NCBI GenBank assembly: GCA_964545715.1
Contig: CAZJHX010000038.1
Location: forward strand, 1-64,000
DNA length: 64,000 bases
Source of the DNA: CAZJHX01 sp964545715
GTDB lineage: Bacteria; Myxococcota_A; UBA9042; GCA-2863065
Direction: 5' to 3'
Shown: piece after piece, positions 50,955 to 58,635 of the stretch
Layout of the letters: every line of letters begins with the position of its first letter
Position numbering within the stretch: the stretch's first letter is position 1
The notes under the pieces: generated by a model
Told to the model about the DNA's origin: nothing
Databases searched by the model: none
What the model saw: only the letters and a program-made list of their open reading frames with translations
Position numbers and translations under genes: made by a program

Positions 50955-51560
50955 ATGTCCCAGCCAAGCGACAGCGAGAAGGCCTGTCCCTACTGTGCCG
51001 AGACGATCAAGGCGGCCGCCATCAAGTGCCGGCACTGCGGCAGCGATCTGACCGCGCCGGTCGCGGCGGCGCCGCCGGTTGCCGAGGAGCCCGCCACGAT
51101 GGTGTTTGAGGGGTACCCCAGCTGGCGGATCTATCTGCGAAATATCCTGCTCACGGTCATGGTCTTTGTGGCCGCCTTCGTGCTTATCGGCGCGTTCGGC
51201 GCCCCGTGGCCGTCCTGGGTCGGCACGCTGGTGGTGGCCGTGATCGCCGCGTTCTATTGGCACCTGAAGCTCAAGAGCGTCCGGATCAAGATCACGACGC
51301 ACCGTATCGAGATCGACGAGGGCATCATCAGCCGCGAGGCGGACATCATCGAGCTGTGGCGGGTCAACGACGTCGCCTTTCGCCAAAGCGCGTGGCAGCG
51401 CATCCTGGGCATCAGCACCATCGAGGTCCACTCGCGAGACAAATCGCGGCCCGAGCTGGAGCTCAGAGGCCTCGCCGGCTCCAAGGAGGTCTTCGAGGCG
51501 TTGAAGGACGCTGTGCACCTGTCACGGCAGAGCAGGCGGGTTCTGGGACTAGTGGAATAG
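50955..51560 (+). CDS. Zinc ribbon plus bacterial PH domain membrane protein
   Basis: 201 residues; AAGGAG is six bases before ATG 50955. The N-terminus is a zinc ribbon (C-P-Y-C...K-C-R-H-C-G). Two close membrane helices follow (ILLTVMVFVAAFVLIGAF and WVGTLVVAVIAAFYWHL), then a bPH2-type domain (ITTHRIEIDEGIISREADIIELWRVNDVAFRQSAWQRILGIGTIEV-like arrangement). These proteins are small inner-membrane factors of unclear role. Confidence 0.82.
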   Translation: MSQPSDSEKACPYCAETIKAAAIKCRHCGSDLTAPVAAAPPVAEEPATMVFEGYPSWRIYLRNILLTVMVFVAAFVLIGAFGAPWPSWVGTLVVAVIAAFYWHLKLKSVRIKITTHRIEIDEGIISREADIIELWRVNDVAFRQSAWQRILGISTIEVHSRDKSRPELELRGLAGSKEVFEALKDAVHLSRQSRRVLGLVE

Positions 51561-51638
51561 CCTACCCTCCACGTAATGCCGTTATGGTGATATAGTGCGC
51601 GCAACCCCACGGACACCCCTGCTGAAGAGGCCGCATTC

Positions 51639-53192
51639 ATGAAGGGCGCCGCACTCAGAGTCTTGCTGCTCGAAGACAACGCCGGCGACGCTGTCCTCAT
51701 GCGCACAAGGCTGGCGCAGGCCGGACTTGGGGAGGCGATCGACCTCACCGTGGCCGCCTCATTGACCGACGCCCGGTGCCACTTGGACACCGATCACAAC
51801 TGGGACGCAGTCATCGCCGACCTGAACGTGGGCGACAGCTCCGGCCTGGCCACCTTGCGTGGTCTCCGGGAGACGCGGCCGGACGGCCTGCCTATCGTGG
51901 TACTGACCGACTACGACGAGGATGCGCTGGGCCTGGCATCCGTGCAGGCGGGCGCCCAGGATTACCTCAAAAAGGACGAGGTCACGGCGCAAACGGTCTA
52001 TCGCAGCGTGCGCTACGCCGTCGAGCGTGCGGCGGTGGAGCAGCGCCTCCAGGACGCCAAGGTGAGACGGGCTCAAAAGACCGAGGTCATCGGACGCCTG
52101 GCCGGCGGACTGGCGCACGACGTCAACAACACGCTGACGGTCATCCTGGGCCTGGGCAAGCTCGTCCTCGCGGAGGCACGCCCCGATCAACGCCAGGACC
52201 TATCCACGATCATCAGCGCCGCCGAGAGCACCAGCGGCATGGTCCAGCGCCTGCTGGCGTTCAGTCGTCGTCAGGTCCTCTCACGAAGGCCGATCAACTC
52301 AAACGTCCTGTTGGACGAGAGCGCGCTGCTGATGCGCGACACGCTGCCGGAGAACATCGTGGTGACAGTGCGGCACGACGACGACCCGGGCATCGTGCAC
52401 GGTGATCACGCCCAGCTGCAGCAGGCGCTGCTGGACCTGGCCATGAACGCAGGCAGGGCCATGTCGGGCGGCGGCGACCTGACTCTGACGGCGGAGACGC
52501 TGCTCGTCGGATCGGACTTTCGCCGGGACGGGGTTCACGTGCAGCCCGGACAATACATGCGGATCACGGTTACCGACACCGGCGCGGGGATGAGCGAGCA
52601 GACACGCGTGAACTGCTTTGAGCCGTTCTACACGACGCAGGGACCAACGGCGTCGGCCGGACTCGGGCTGGCCAGCGTGTACGGCATCGTCAAGCAGCAC
52701 GGCGGATACGTCTTTGCCGAGCCGCAGCGACAGCTCGGGGCCTGTTTCCAGCTCTACCTGCCCAGCGAGGAGGGCGTCGCTCCGGTCGTCCGGCCCGCCG
52801 TCGCACAGGCGCCGGTACAAAAAGGCGCTGAGACCATCTTGGTGGTGGAGGACAACCCGGCGCTTCGCGGACTGGCGGTTCGCGTGCTGTCAGCCGCCGG
52901 CTATACGGTGCTGGACGCGGAGTGCGGGGAGGACGCTCTGGCGGTGGCCAATGCCCATCCGGGCAGCATCCACCTGCTGCTCAGTGATGTGGTGATGCCG
53001 CGCACCGATCCGCTCAAGCTGGCCGAGATGCTCACAGGCGCAAACCCGGACATGACCGTCTTGTTCATGTCCGGATACCCGCAGGACGGAGTGCTCGACA
53101 AGGGCCTGCTCAAGCCGGGCTCCAACTTCATCCAGAAACCGTTTGATCGGGCGACCCTACTGGCTCAGGTCAGGCAGCTGCTCCCACTGTAG
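51639..53192 (+). CDS. Hybrid histidine kinase: receiver, kinase, receiver (paralogue B)
   Basis: 517 residues with the same layout as the protein at 46515-48065: receiver 1 (LLLEDN, IADLNVGDSSG, KKDE lysine), NtrB-like box GGLAHDVNNTL, N-box DLAMNAGRAM, G-box DTGAGM and SAGLGLASVYG, receiver 2 (VVEDN, LLLSDVVMPRTDP, IQKPF). Long identical stretches such as MPRTDP, GLASVYG and YRSVRYAVERA show a duplication. A -10-like TATAGT (51591-51596) precedes it. It is cytosolic and likely part of a phosphorelay; the PP2C gene is convergent, three bases apart. Confidence 0.9.
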   Translation: MKGAALRVLLLEDNAGDAVLMRTRLAQAGLGEAIDLTVAASLTDARCHLDTDHNWDAVIADLNVGDSSGLATLRGLRETRPDGLPIVVLTDYDEDALGLASVQAGAQDYLKKDEVTAQTVYRSVRYAVERAAVEQRLQDAKVRRAQKTEVIGRLAGGLAHDVNNTLTVILGLGKLVLAEARPDQRQDLSTIISAAESTSGMVQRLLAFSRRQVLSRRPINSNVLLDESALLMRDTLPENIVVTVRHDDDPGIVHGDHAQLQQALLDLAMNAGRAMSGGGDLTLTAETLLVGSDFRRDGVHVQPGQYMRITVTDTGAGMSEQTRVNCFEPFYTTQGPTASAGLGLASVYGIVKQHGGYVFAEPQRQLGACFQLYLPSEEGVAPVVRPAVAQAPVQKGAETILVVEDNPALRGLAVRVLSAAGYTVLDAECGEDALAVANAHPGSIHLLLSDVVMPRTDPLKLAEMLTGANPDMTVLFMSGYPQDGVLDKGLLKPGSNFIQKPFDRATLLAQVRQLLPL

Positions 53193-53195
53193 CGC

Positions 53196-53945
53196 TCAGG
53201 CAGCAACCGACATGATGACGGCTGTCGCGTCGTCCGCGCCGCCATTGTCGCGTACGTGATCCACCAGGCGCTGCAGCACGTCGTCCACGTCGCCCTGCTC
53301 CAAGTTCTCGACCAGCCATTGAGGGTCGTCGATGTACCGCGTGATGCCGTCGGTACACAGCAGCAGCCGATCGCCGTCGGCCAATTGAAGCGCGACGACC
53401 TCGGCATCCACGTAGGACCGGCGGCCTACCGCGCGGGTGAGAATGGACGAAAACGGGTGATCCGCGACTTCGTGCTTCTCCAGGACACCCTGCTCAGCCA
53501 TTTCCGAGGCGATGGTGTGATCGCGCGTGAGCTGTCTCAAGCGACCGCCGCGCATCAAATAGAGCCGTGAGTCGCCGGCGTGCGCGACGATCGCTTTGTC
53601 GCCGACGGTATGCACGGCTGTGGCCGTGGCGCCCATACCCGCAAGTGTCGGGGCGCGCGATGCAACCCGTAGGATTTCGGTCGAGGCCGCTCTGACCGCC
53701 CGGCGCATGAGCCCCGCGCGATGTCGAACGTGTCCGCCGTCATTGGCGGCGTCCGGCGCCCTGTGCTGCCAGACGTAGCGACTGATCGTGTTCACGCACA
53801 AGCGGGACGCAACGTGTCCGGCGGCGTGTCCGCCCATGCCGTCACTGACGACGTACAATCCCAGCGCGTCATCGATCAAGTATGAGTCTTCGTTGCGGCG
53901 GCGCCGGCTCCCGGTATTGGATTGGGCTGAGCACTTTATTCGCAT
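53196..53945 (-). CDS. PP2C-type protein Ser/Thr phosphatase
   Basis: 249 residues; AAGGAG is five bases before ATG 53945. The metal-binding motifs are complete: RRNEDSYLID, VVSDGMGGHAAGH, HAGDSRLYLMRGG, LTRDHT, LLCTDGI and GGADDATAV. This is the standalone bacterial PPM/PstP type that reverses Ser/Thr kinase action, and it may serve the two kinases and the FHA proteins in this window. Start choice is firm. Confidence 0.92.
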   Translation of the reverse strand: MRIKCSAQSNTGSRRRRNEDSYLIDDALGLYVVSDGMGGHAAGHVASRLCVNTISRYVWQHRAPDAANDGGHVRHRAGLMRRAVRAASTEILRVASRAPTLAGMGATATAVHTVGDKAIVAHAGDSRLYLMRGGRLRQLTRDHTIASEMAEQGVLEKHEVADHPFSSILTRAVGRRSYVDAEVVALQLADGDRLLLCTDGITRYIDDPQWLVENLEQGDVDDVLQRLVDHVRDNGGADDATAVIMSVAA

Positions 53946-54059
53946 GTCTGCTCCTTCGTGGAATCCGCATCGACACGCGTGTTGTGTTCATGGTTCGTGC
54001 CAGTTCACCGCACCCGGCATAACCCGCTGTGATCACAGGCTCTAAGGGGAAAAGGCCGC

Positions 54060-54587
54060 CTACACCGGAGCGCCAGGCTGTGGCGAAACTGTGACGTTGG
54101 TGTCTCGACTTGTGACCTCGTGTGCCAAAAGCCACGCCTTGGCGGCCTGCCCGCCGGCGTACCCGCTGAGGCGCCCGTCAGCGCCGATCACGCGGTGACA
54201 GGGGACGATAATCGACACCGGATTGCGTCCGTTGGCCGCTCCGACCGCCCGGCTGGCCTTAGGGCGCCCCAACGCTGCCGCCAGCTCACCGTAGGTCCGC
54301 GTCTCACCAAACGGAATCCGCTGCAGCTGGCTCCAGACCGCGGCCTGGAAGACCGTCCCACCCAGCCGAACCGGCAGGTCGAAGTCGCGGCGCCTGCCGT
54401 CGAAGTACTCCAGCAGCTGGTCCGCGGCCAGGTGAAGCAGCGGCGCGTCCGGACGGGACTCGGCCACCAGTGATGGCGCCCGCTTGTGCTCCGGCAGATA
54501 GACCCCACAGATGGCGTCGCGATCCGCAAAGATGCGCACGGGCCCCAGCGGCGTGGAGACGGTGGTTGTGATCAGGTTCTCGGTCAT
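54060..54587 (-). CDS. ogt: Methylated-DNA-protein cysteine methyltransferase
   Basis: 175 residues with all family marks: FQAAVWSQLQRIPFGETRTYGELA, the helix-turn-helix RPKASRAVGAANGRNPVSI and the acceptor motif VPCHRVIGADG. It removes O6-alkyl groups from guanine by transfer to Cys. Its start is six bases after the stop of the Ada-AlkA fusion, and its AGGAG overlaps that gene's end, so the two are co-transcribed as an alkylation-repair operon. Confidence 0.93.
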   Translation of the reverse strand: MTENLITTTVSTPLGPVRIFADRDAICGVYLPEHKRAPSLVAESRPDAPLLHLAADQLLEYFDGRRRDFDLPVRLGGTVFQAAVWSQLQRIPFGETRTYGELAAALGRPKASRAVGAANGRNPVSIIVPCHRVIGADGRLSGYAGGQAAKAWLLAHEVTSRDTNVTVSPQPGAPV

Positions 54588-54593
54588 GAAGTC

Positions 54594-56021
54594 TCACTCT
54601 CCTGTAGTCAGCGACGCCCACAACGCCATCACGGCGTAAGAGCGCCAGGGTCGCCACCGTTCGCTCATGGTTCGAGCCTCACGCGCGGTGACACCACCAA
54701 GAGCTTTGCGGATGCCCAGATCGTTGGCAGGAAACGCGTCGCAGTGCCGCAGCGCGCGCATTGCGAGGTATTGCGCCGTCCAATCGCCGATGCCGGGCAG
54801 CGCCATAAGCGCCTCGACAACGTCATTGGCTGCGCCTGACTCGACGTCCAGCCCGCCGGCAAACGCCGACGCAGCCGCCACCACAGCCTCCGCGCGCTTG
54901 CCCGGCAACCCGATGGTCGCCAGCTCGGAGGCCGGCACCTGCGCCAGCTCGGAGGCGGTCGGAAACCGATGCGTCAGCCCGCCTGCCGGCGCCTCCAGAG
55001 GCGTGCCAAACCGCTGCACCAGACGCCCGGAGATCGTCGTCGCCCCTTTCACGGACACCTGCTGCCCCAAGATGGTGCGCACGGTCGTCTCGAATGCGTC
55101 GACGGTGCCGGGCACGCGGAGCCCCGGCCAGCGCGCGACGAGCGGCCCCACGATGGGACACGTGCTCAAATCGCCCGCGATCACGTCGGGCCGCGCATCC
55201 AGGTCAAACATGCGACGCAGCGCACGCACCAGCGGCATCAGCGCCTCCAGAAGCGACGGCGCGATCTCGGCGACCAACGCATGGCGCTTGGGGTCCGGGC
55301 TCACAGACACCACGCCGGTCGCGCCGCCCAGGTGAACCACGCGGTGATAGGCCCCATCCGCCACCCGCTCCACCCCGGGGATGGCGCGCCCGCCCAAGAA
55401 GCCGGTCAGCCGCTCCCAATGCAGCGGCGGCCGATAATCCAGTCGTAGCGAGAGTCCAGGCCCCGCGCGCTCGGACCGCAGCTGAGACGGCGCCCGCCCA
55501 AAATGAGCCGAAAACGCCGCATTGAACCGGCGCACACTGCCAAATCCGCTGCTAAAAGCCACGTCGGCCACGGTCAGCGAGGTGTCCTGCAGCAGCCGCT
55601 TCGCCAGCGCCAGCCGTCGCGACTGGGCCAGCGCCACCGGCGTCACCCCCAGCTCCCGAGTCATGGCGCGGCGCAGGTGGCGGTCACTGACCTCCAGCTC
55701 CCCAGCCAGCTCCGCAACGCTGTGCTCAGACAGATATCCAGCGTCGATCCGCGCCACCGCGCGCCCCACCAACGTCGAGACCGCATCCACCTCGGCGCTC
55801 CCGGGCGCCAGCTCAGGCCGACACCGAAAGCAGGCTCGAAACCCGGACCGCTCCGCCAGCGCAGGCGTCGCAAAAAACGAGCACCGCTCCGCCCGAGGCG
55901 TCCGCGCGGGACACACCGGCCGGCAGTAGATTCCGGTCGTCTGCACCCCAACAAAGAACACCCCGTCGAACCGCTGGTCTCGGGCCGCCAACGCGCGATA
56001 ACAACTCTGGGGGTCGGGCAT
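54594..56021 (-). CDS. alkA: Ada regulatory domain fused to AlkA 3-methyladenine glycosylase
   Basis: 475 residues from ATG 56021 (a GTG four codons earlier is possible). The N-terminus is the Ada zinc domain: GVQTTGIYCRPVC with the methyl-acceptor Cys, then FRACFRCRPE. An AraC-type helix-turn-helix follows (ELAGELEVSDRHLRRAMTRELG and FSSGFGSVRRFNAAF). From about residue 195 is AlkA: PPLHWERLTGFL, the helix-hairpin-helix LPGIGDWTAQYLAM and the catalytic Asp in FPANDLGIRKALG. It senses methyl phosphotriesters, activates transcription, and excises alkylated bases. First gene of the operon with ogt. Confidence 0.93.
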   Translation of the reverse strand: MPDPQSCYRALAARDQRFDGVFFVGVQTTGIYCRPVCPARTPRAERCSFFATPALAERSGFRACFRCRPELAPGSAEVDAVSTLVGRAVARIDAGYLSEHSVAELAGELEVSDRHLRRAMTRELGVTPVALAQSRRLALAKRLLQDTSLTVADVAFSSGFGSVRRFNAAFSAHFGRAPSQLRSERAGPGLSLRLDYRPPLHWERLTGFLGGRAIPGVERVADGAYHRVVHLGGATGVVSVSPDPKRHALVAEIAPSLLEALMPLVRALRRMFDLDARPDVIAGDLSTCPIVGPLVARWPGLRVPGTVDAFETTVRTILGQQVSVKGATTISGRLVQRFGTPLEAPAGGLTHRFPTASELAQVPASELATIGLPGKRAEAVVAAASAFAGGLDVESGAANDVVEALMALPGIGDWTAQYLAMRALRHCDAFPANDLGIRKALGGVTAREARTMSERWRPWRSYAVMALWASLTTGE

Positions 56022-56093
56022 GTTCACAACCACTGTCTTAGCGCTGAACCGTCGGGCCGTCTCGCCGTTTTCGGACCTGGCAGCAAGAAGCGC

Positions 56094-57392
56094 TCAAGCC
56101 CAGAAGTCGTAGAAGTTGAACCACTGGTACGGATGCGCCCGGACGTACTCCTCCAATGCGGCTACATACCGGCGAGCCAGCGACTCGGCGGCGGCCTCGC
56201 GATCGGGGCGGGCGACCGCGCCCAGGCTGATTGGCGGCAGCGCGTAGAAGCACTGCTCAGCCGGGCCGTTTTTGTAGCCAAACGTAAAGATGACCGGCGC
56301 CTTCGACAAGACAGCCACACGGAAGGGGCCCACCGGGAAGCGCGCGGGGGCGCCCAGGAAGTCGATCTCGTAGGTCGCTCCGTCGCGGTGTCGATCGGCC
56401 AGCATGGCCACGATCTCGCGCTTCTTGAGAACCTTGAGGATCTGCACGGCCGCCGCCGGCCCGTCGTTGATGGCGATGACCGACGGTTGGTTGTCGCCCG
56501 CAGCCTTGTCCAGTACCGCCTGGATGGCCTTGGCCTCGTTTTCGTACATCACCAGGTGCAGGTTCAGGTGTCCGAGGCGACGGTCTCCCGAGGCGCGGGC
56601 CCCGACGTGCGCGCTGAGGAGGATGCCGCCCGTCTCATTGGCCGCTTCGATGTGCTCTCGGCCCTGGCTGACGTAGGTGAAGTCGTCCCGACCCATCATC
56701 ATCAGGACCGAGTCCACGATCGAGCGCGCAAAGGCCATTAGATGGCGCCAGGTGTCGCGTTGGCGGCGCCAGAAGCCGCGGGGGCCCAGCACGCGGGTGA
56801 GATAAGCGTTGCTGTGGCGGCGCGTCGATACCGCGAAGAGCATGTAGTAGGGCAGCACGACGTAGAGCAGGGCATAGCCGCCACGGCGACCCAGCACGCG
56901 CAGGGTCACGCGGAAGATGGCGTAGCCCAGCCCGGTGCCGCGACTACGACCACTCCAGCCGCGCTCGCGCTTCTTTCGGATAGCCTCGATCACACCATAG
57001 GTGGCGGCGCCCAGCAGCACCGCCAGCACGAAGCCGACCACGAGGCTGCCGACCCACCAGTCCAGCAAGAAGGCGCCCGCCGACTTCTTGGCCAGCGTGT
57101 GGCCGTCCAGAACCATCCACTGGCCGCGCAGGATCAGGTGGCCCATCTGCACGTTGGCGTAAAACAAGAAGGGGGCCACGATCGGCAGTGAGACCTGCTC
57201 GCCGATGAGGATGGCCAGCTGGTTCAAGCGGAACAGGCGCCCCAGCCCCACGCCGATCATGAAGTGCAGCCCGTAGAAGGGCGACGTCCCGATAAAGACG
57301 CCCAGACTGGTCGCCAGCGCCAGGCGGCCCGATGTCGCGTGCTGGCGCGCCACCTCCAGGACGTGGCGCATGATGCGTTGGCGGATCGTCAT
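56094..57392 (-). CDS. DUF2062 plus LpxL-like acyltransferase with altered catalytic motif
   Basis: 432 residues from ATG 57392, whose ATGA overlaps the stop of the GT2 gene. Residues of about 10-150 are a DUF2062 membrane domain (SLGVFIGTSPFYGLHFMIGVGLG, EQVSLPIVAPFLFYANVQMGHLIL). Residues of about 160-432 are LpxL/HtrB-type acyltransferase (IFRVTLRVLGRRGGYALLYVVLPYYMLF ... LLSAHVGARAS ... LADRHRDG ... VGPFRVAVLSKAPVI). In active LpxL enzymes the motif is H-x-G-x-W-E; here it is H-V-G-A-R-A, so the catalytic Glu is missing. It could be an inactive homologue or use another residue. The operon with GT2 suggests lipid or glycolipid tailoring. Confidence 0.87.
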   Translation of the reverse strand: MTIRQRIMRHVLEVARQHATSGRLALATSLGVFIGTSPFYGLHFMIGVGLGRLFRLNQLAILIGEQVSLPIVAPFLFYANVQMGHLILRGQWMVLDGHTLAKKSAGAFLLDWWVGSLVVGFVLAVLLGAATYGVIEAIRKKRERGWSGRSRGTGLGYAIFRVTLRVLGRRGGYALLYVVLPYYMLFAVSTRRHSNAYLTRVLGPRGFWRRQRDTWRHLMAFARSIVDSVLMMMGRDDFTYVSQGREHIEAANETGGILLSAHVGARASGDRRLGHLNLHLVMYENEAKAIQAVLDKAAGDNQPSVIAINDGPAAAVQILKVLKKREIVAMLADRHRDGATYEIDFLGAPARFPVGPFRVAVLSKAPVIFTFGYKNGPAEQCFYALPPISLGAVARPDREAAAESLARRYVAALEEYVRAHPYQWFNFYDFWA

Positions 57393-58120
57393 CGCGGGAT
57401 CAGCCGCCGCGTGGGCCAAAACGGGCGCAGCATCCACCGACCGACCAGCCGGCAGTGCAGCAACGAGATGCGCGTGGAGTCGACAAAGCCGCGATAGTGG
57501 CTCACGCGCTCTTCGGGCGGGGGGTAGTAGACGCTGATGTCGAGATCGCGGACCGGCATGCCCGCCCACGCGGCGCGCACGATGATCTCCACCTCCCACT
57601 CAAAGCGCGACGGCGCCACGTTCAGCGCCAGCGTCAACTCGACCGGGTACACACGAAAGCCGCTCTGCGTGTCGGTCAGCGGATAGCCGGTCTCCAGCCA
57701 GACCCAGAAGTTGCTGAAGTTGCGGCCGAACTTGCTGCCGCCGGGCACGTTGGGCACGCTGAAGTCGCGCGCGCCGATGATCAGCGATACGGGCGCCTCG
57801 GCCGCCCCAAGCAGCAGCTGCGCCATGTCCGCGGGGTCATGCTGGCCGTCGCCGTCGAGCGAGACCGCGTGCGTGAAGCCCAGCTTCTGTGCCTCTGCCA
57901 ATCCGGTCAGCAGCGCCGCGCCTTTGCCACGATTTACCTCATGACGAACCACGTGCGCGCCCGCCCCGGCCGCCATCTCTGCGGTCGAGTCCGCGCTGCC
58001 GTCGTCCACGACGATCACCGTTTTGACGTGCTCCAGGGCGCCCAGCACGACCGTCGAGATCGTGGCCGCGCCGTCCAGGCACGGAATCAGCGCACAGGCT
58101 TTGACAGAATCCCCATCCAC
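57389..58120 (-). CDS. Family 2 glycosyltransferase
   Basis: 243 residues from a GTG at 58120. A GT-A fold with ALIPCLDGAATISTVV, VIVVDDGSADST, NRGKGAALLTGLA, SLDGDGQHDPADM and DTQSGFRVYP: the dolichol-phosphate-mannose-synthase/GtrB-like type, acting on the cytosolic face with a nucleotide sugar and possibly a polyprenyl phosphate. No C-terminal membrane helix is present. It overlaps the acyltransferase gene by four bases, so the two are translationally coupled; the small lipoprotein gene precedes it by 13 bases. Confidence 0.88.
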   Translation of the reverse strand: MDGDSVKACALIPCLDGAATISTVVLGALEHVKTVIVVDDGSADSTAEMAAGAGAHVVRHEVNRGKGAALLTGLAEAQKLGFTHAVSLDGDGQHDPADMAQLLLGAAEAPVSLIIGARDFSVPNVPGGSKFGRNFSNFWVWLETGYPLTDTQSGFRVYPVELTLALNVAPSRFEWEVEIIVRAAWAGMPVRDLDISVYYPPPEERVSHYRGFVDSTRISLLHCRLVGRWMLRPFWPTRRLIPR

Positions 58121-58133
58121 AAGGGGACCAAAG

Positions 58134-58601
58134 TTAACGGATCATGGCCTCGGGGACCACCCACTCGATGTCGGTTGCCAGAAGCTCGGCGACGCCGTCG
58201 GCACGTCGCATCGGGTCTTCGAATATGTGGCCGACCAGGATTCTGAAGTCGCCCTCGATGTCGCGATGGGCCAGGCGGCACGCCACCACAAACGTGCGAC
58301 GCTGCCGGGGATGCAGTACGACGCGACGGCTGTGGCGGGCGCGCCCCAGAAAGTACAGGTCCCCCCACCGCTCGCCCTTGCTGCATTTGATGTCGCGCGT
58401 GCGGATCACGATCGGCACCGGACCCGAGTTTTCGATATTGAGCTTGAGATCGAGCTTCTCGCCCTTGTCCTTGACCCAGGTGCCCCAGACCGAGAACAGC
58501 CCCTCGACGTACACCTCGTTTTCGGCCCGAATCAGGTGCGTGCGCCGCACACAGCCCGACAAGAACAAGATGGCCAGACAGACCACAACCGACTTGATCA
58601 T
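58134..58601 (-). CDS. Small lipoprotein of the LEA/Water-stress-like type, uncertain
   Basis: ATG 58601 gives a lipoprotein signal (VVVCLAILFLSGC, Cys17) and 155 residues. The mature part is beta-rich (VEGLFSVWGTWVKDKGEKLDLKLNIENSGPVPIVI), the kind of NxENxGxxPI strand pattern seen in single-domain beta-sandwich lipoproteins. The remaining sequence is Arg-rich (RHSRRVVLHPRQRRTF). Family unknown. It lies 34 bases after the Cys-rich lipoprotein and 13 before the GT2, so it is part of the same leftward operon. Upstream in-frame extension to 59384 is a shadow of the Cys-rich gene. Confidence 0.72.
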   Translation of the reverse strand: MIKSVVVCLAILFLSGCVRRTHLIRAENEVYVEGLFSVWGTWVKDKGEKLDLKLNIENSGPVPIVIRTRDIKCSKGERWGDLYFLGRARHSRRVVLHPRQRRTFVVACRLAHRDIEGDFRILVGHIFEDPMRRADGVAELLATDIEWVVPEAMIR

Positions 58602-58635
58602 CCACACGGTCAGATGGACGCGCGCGCCCCCGGGG

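Noticed and set aside
53996..54002. TGGCACG on the minus strand before the PP2C gene, as a third sigma-54 promoter
   Set aside because: Ten bases after the GG there is GA, not the required GC, so the -12 element is absent.
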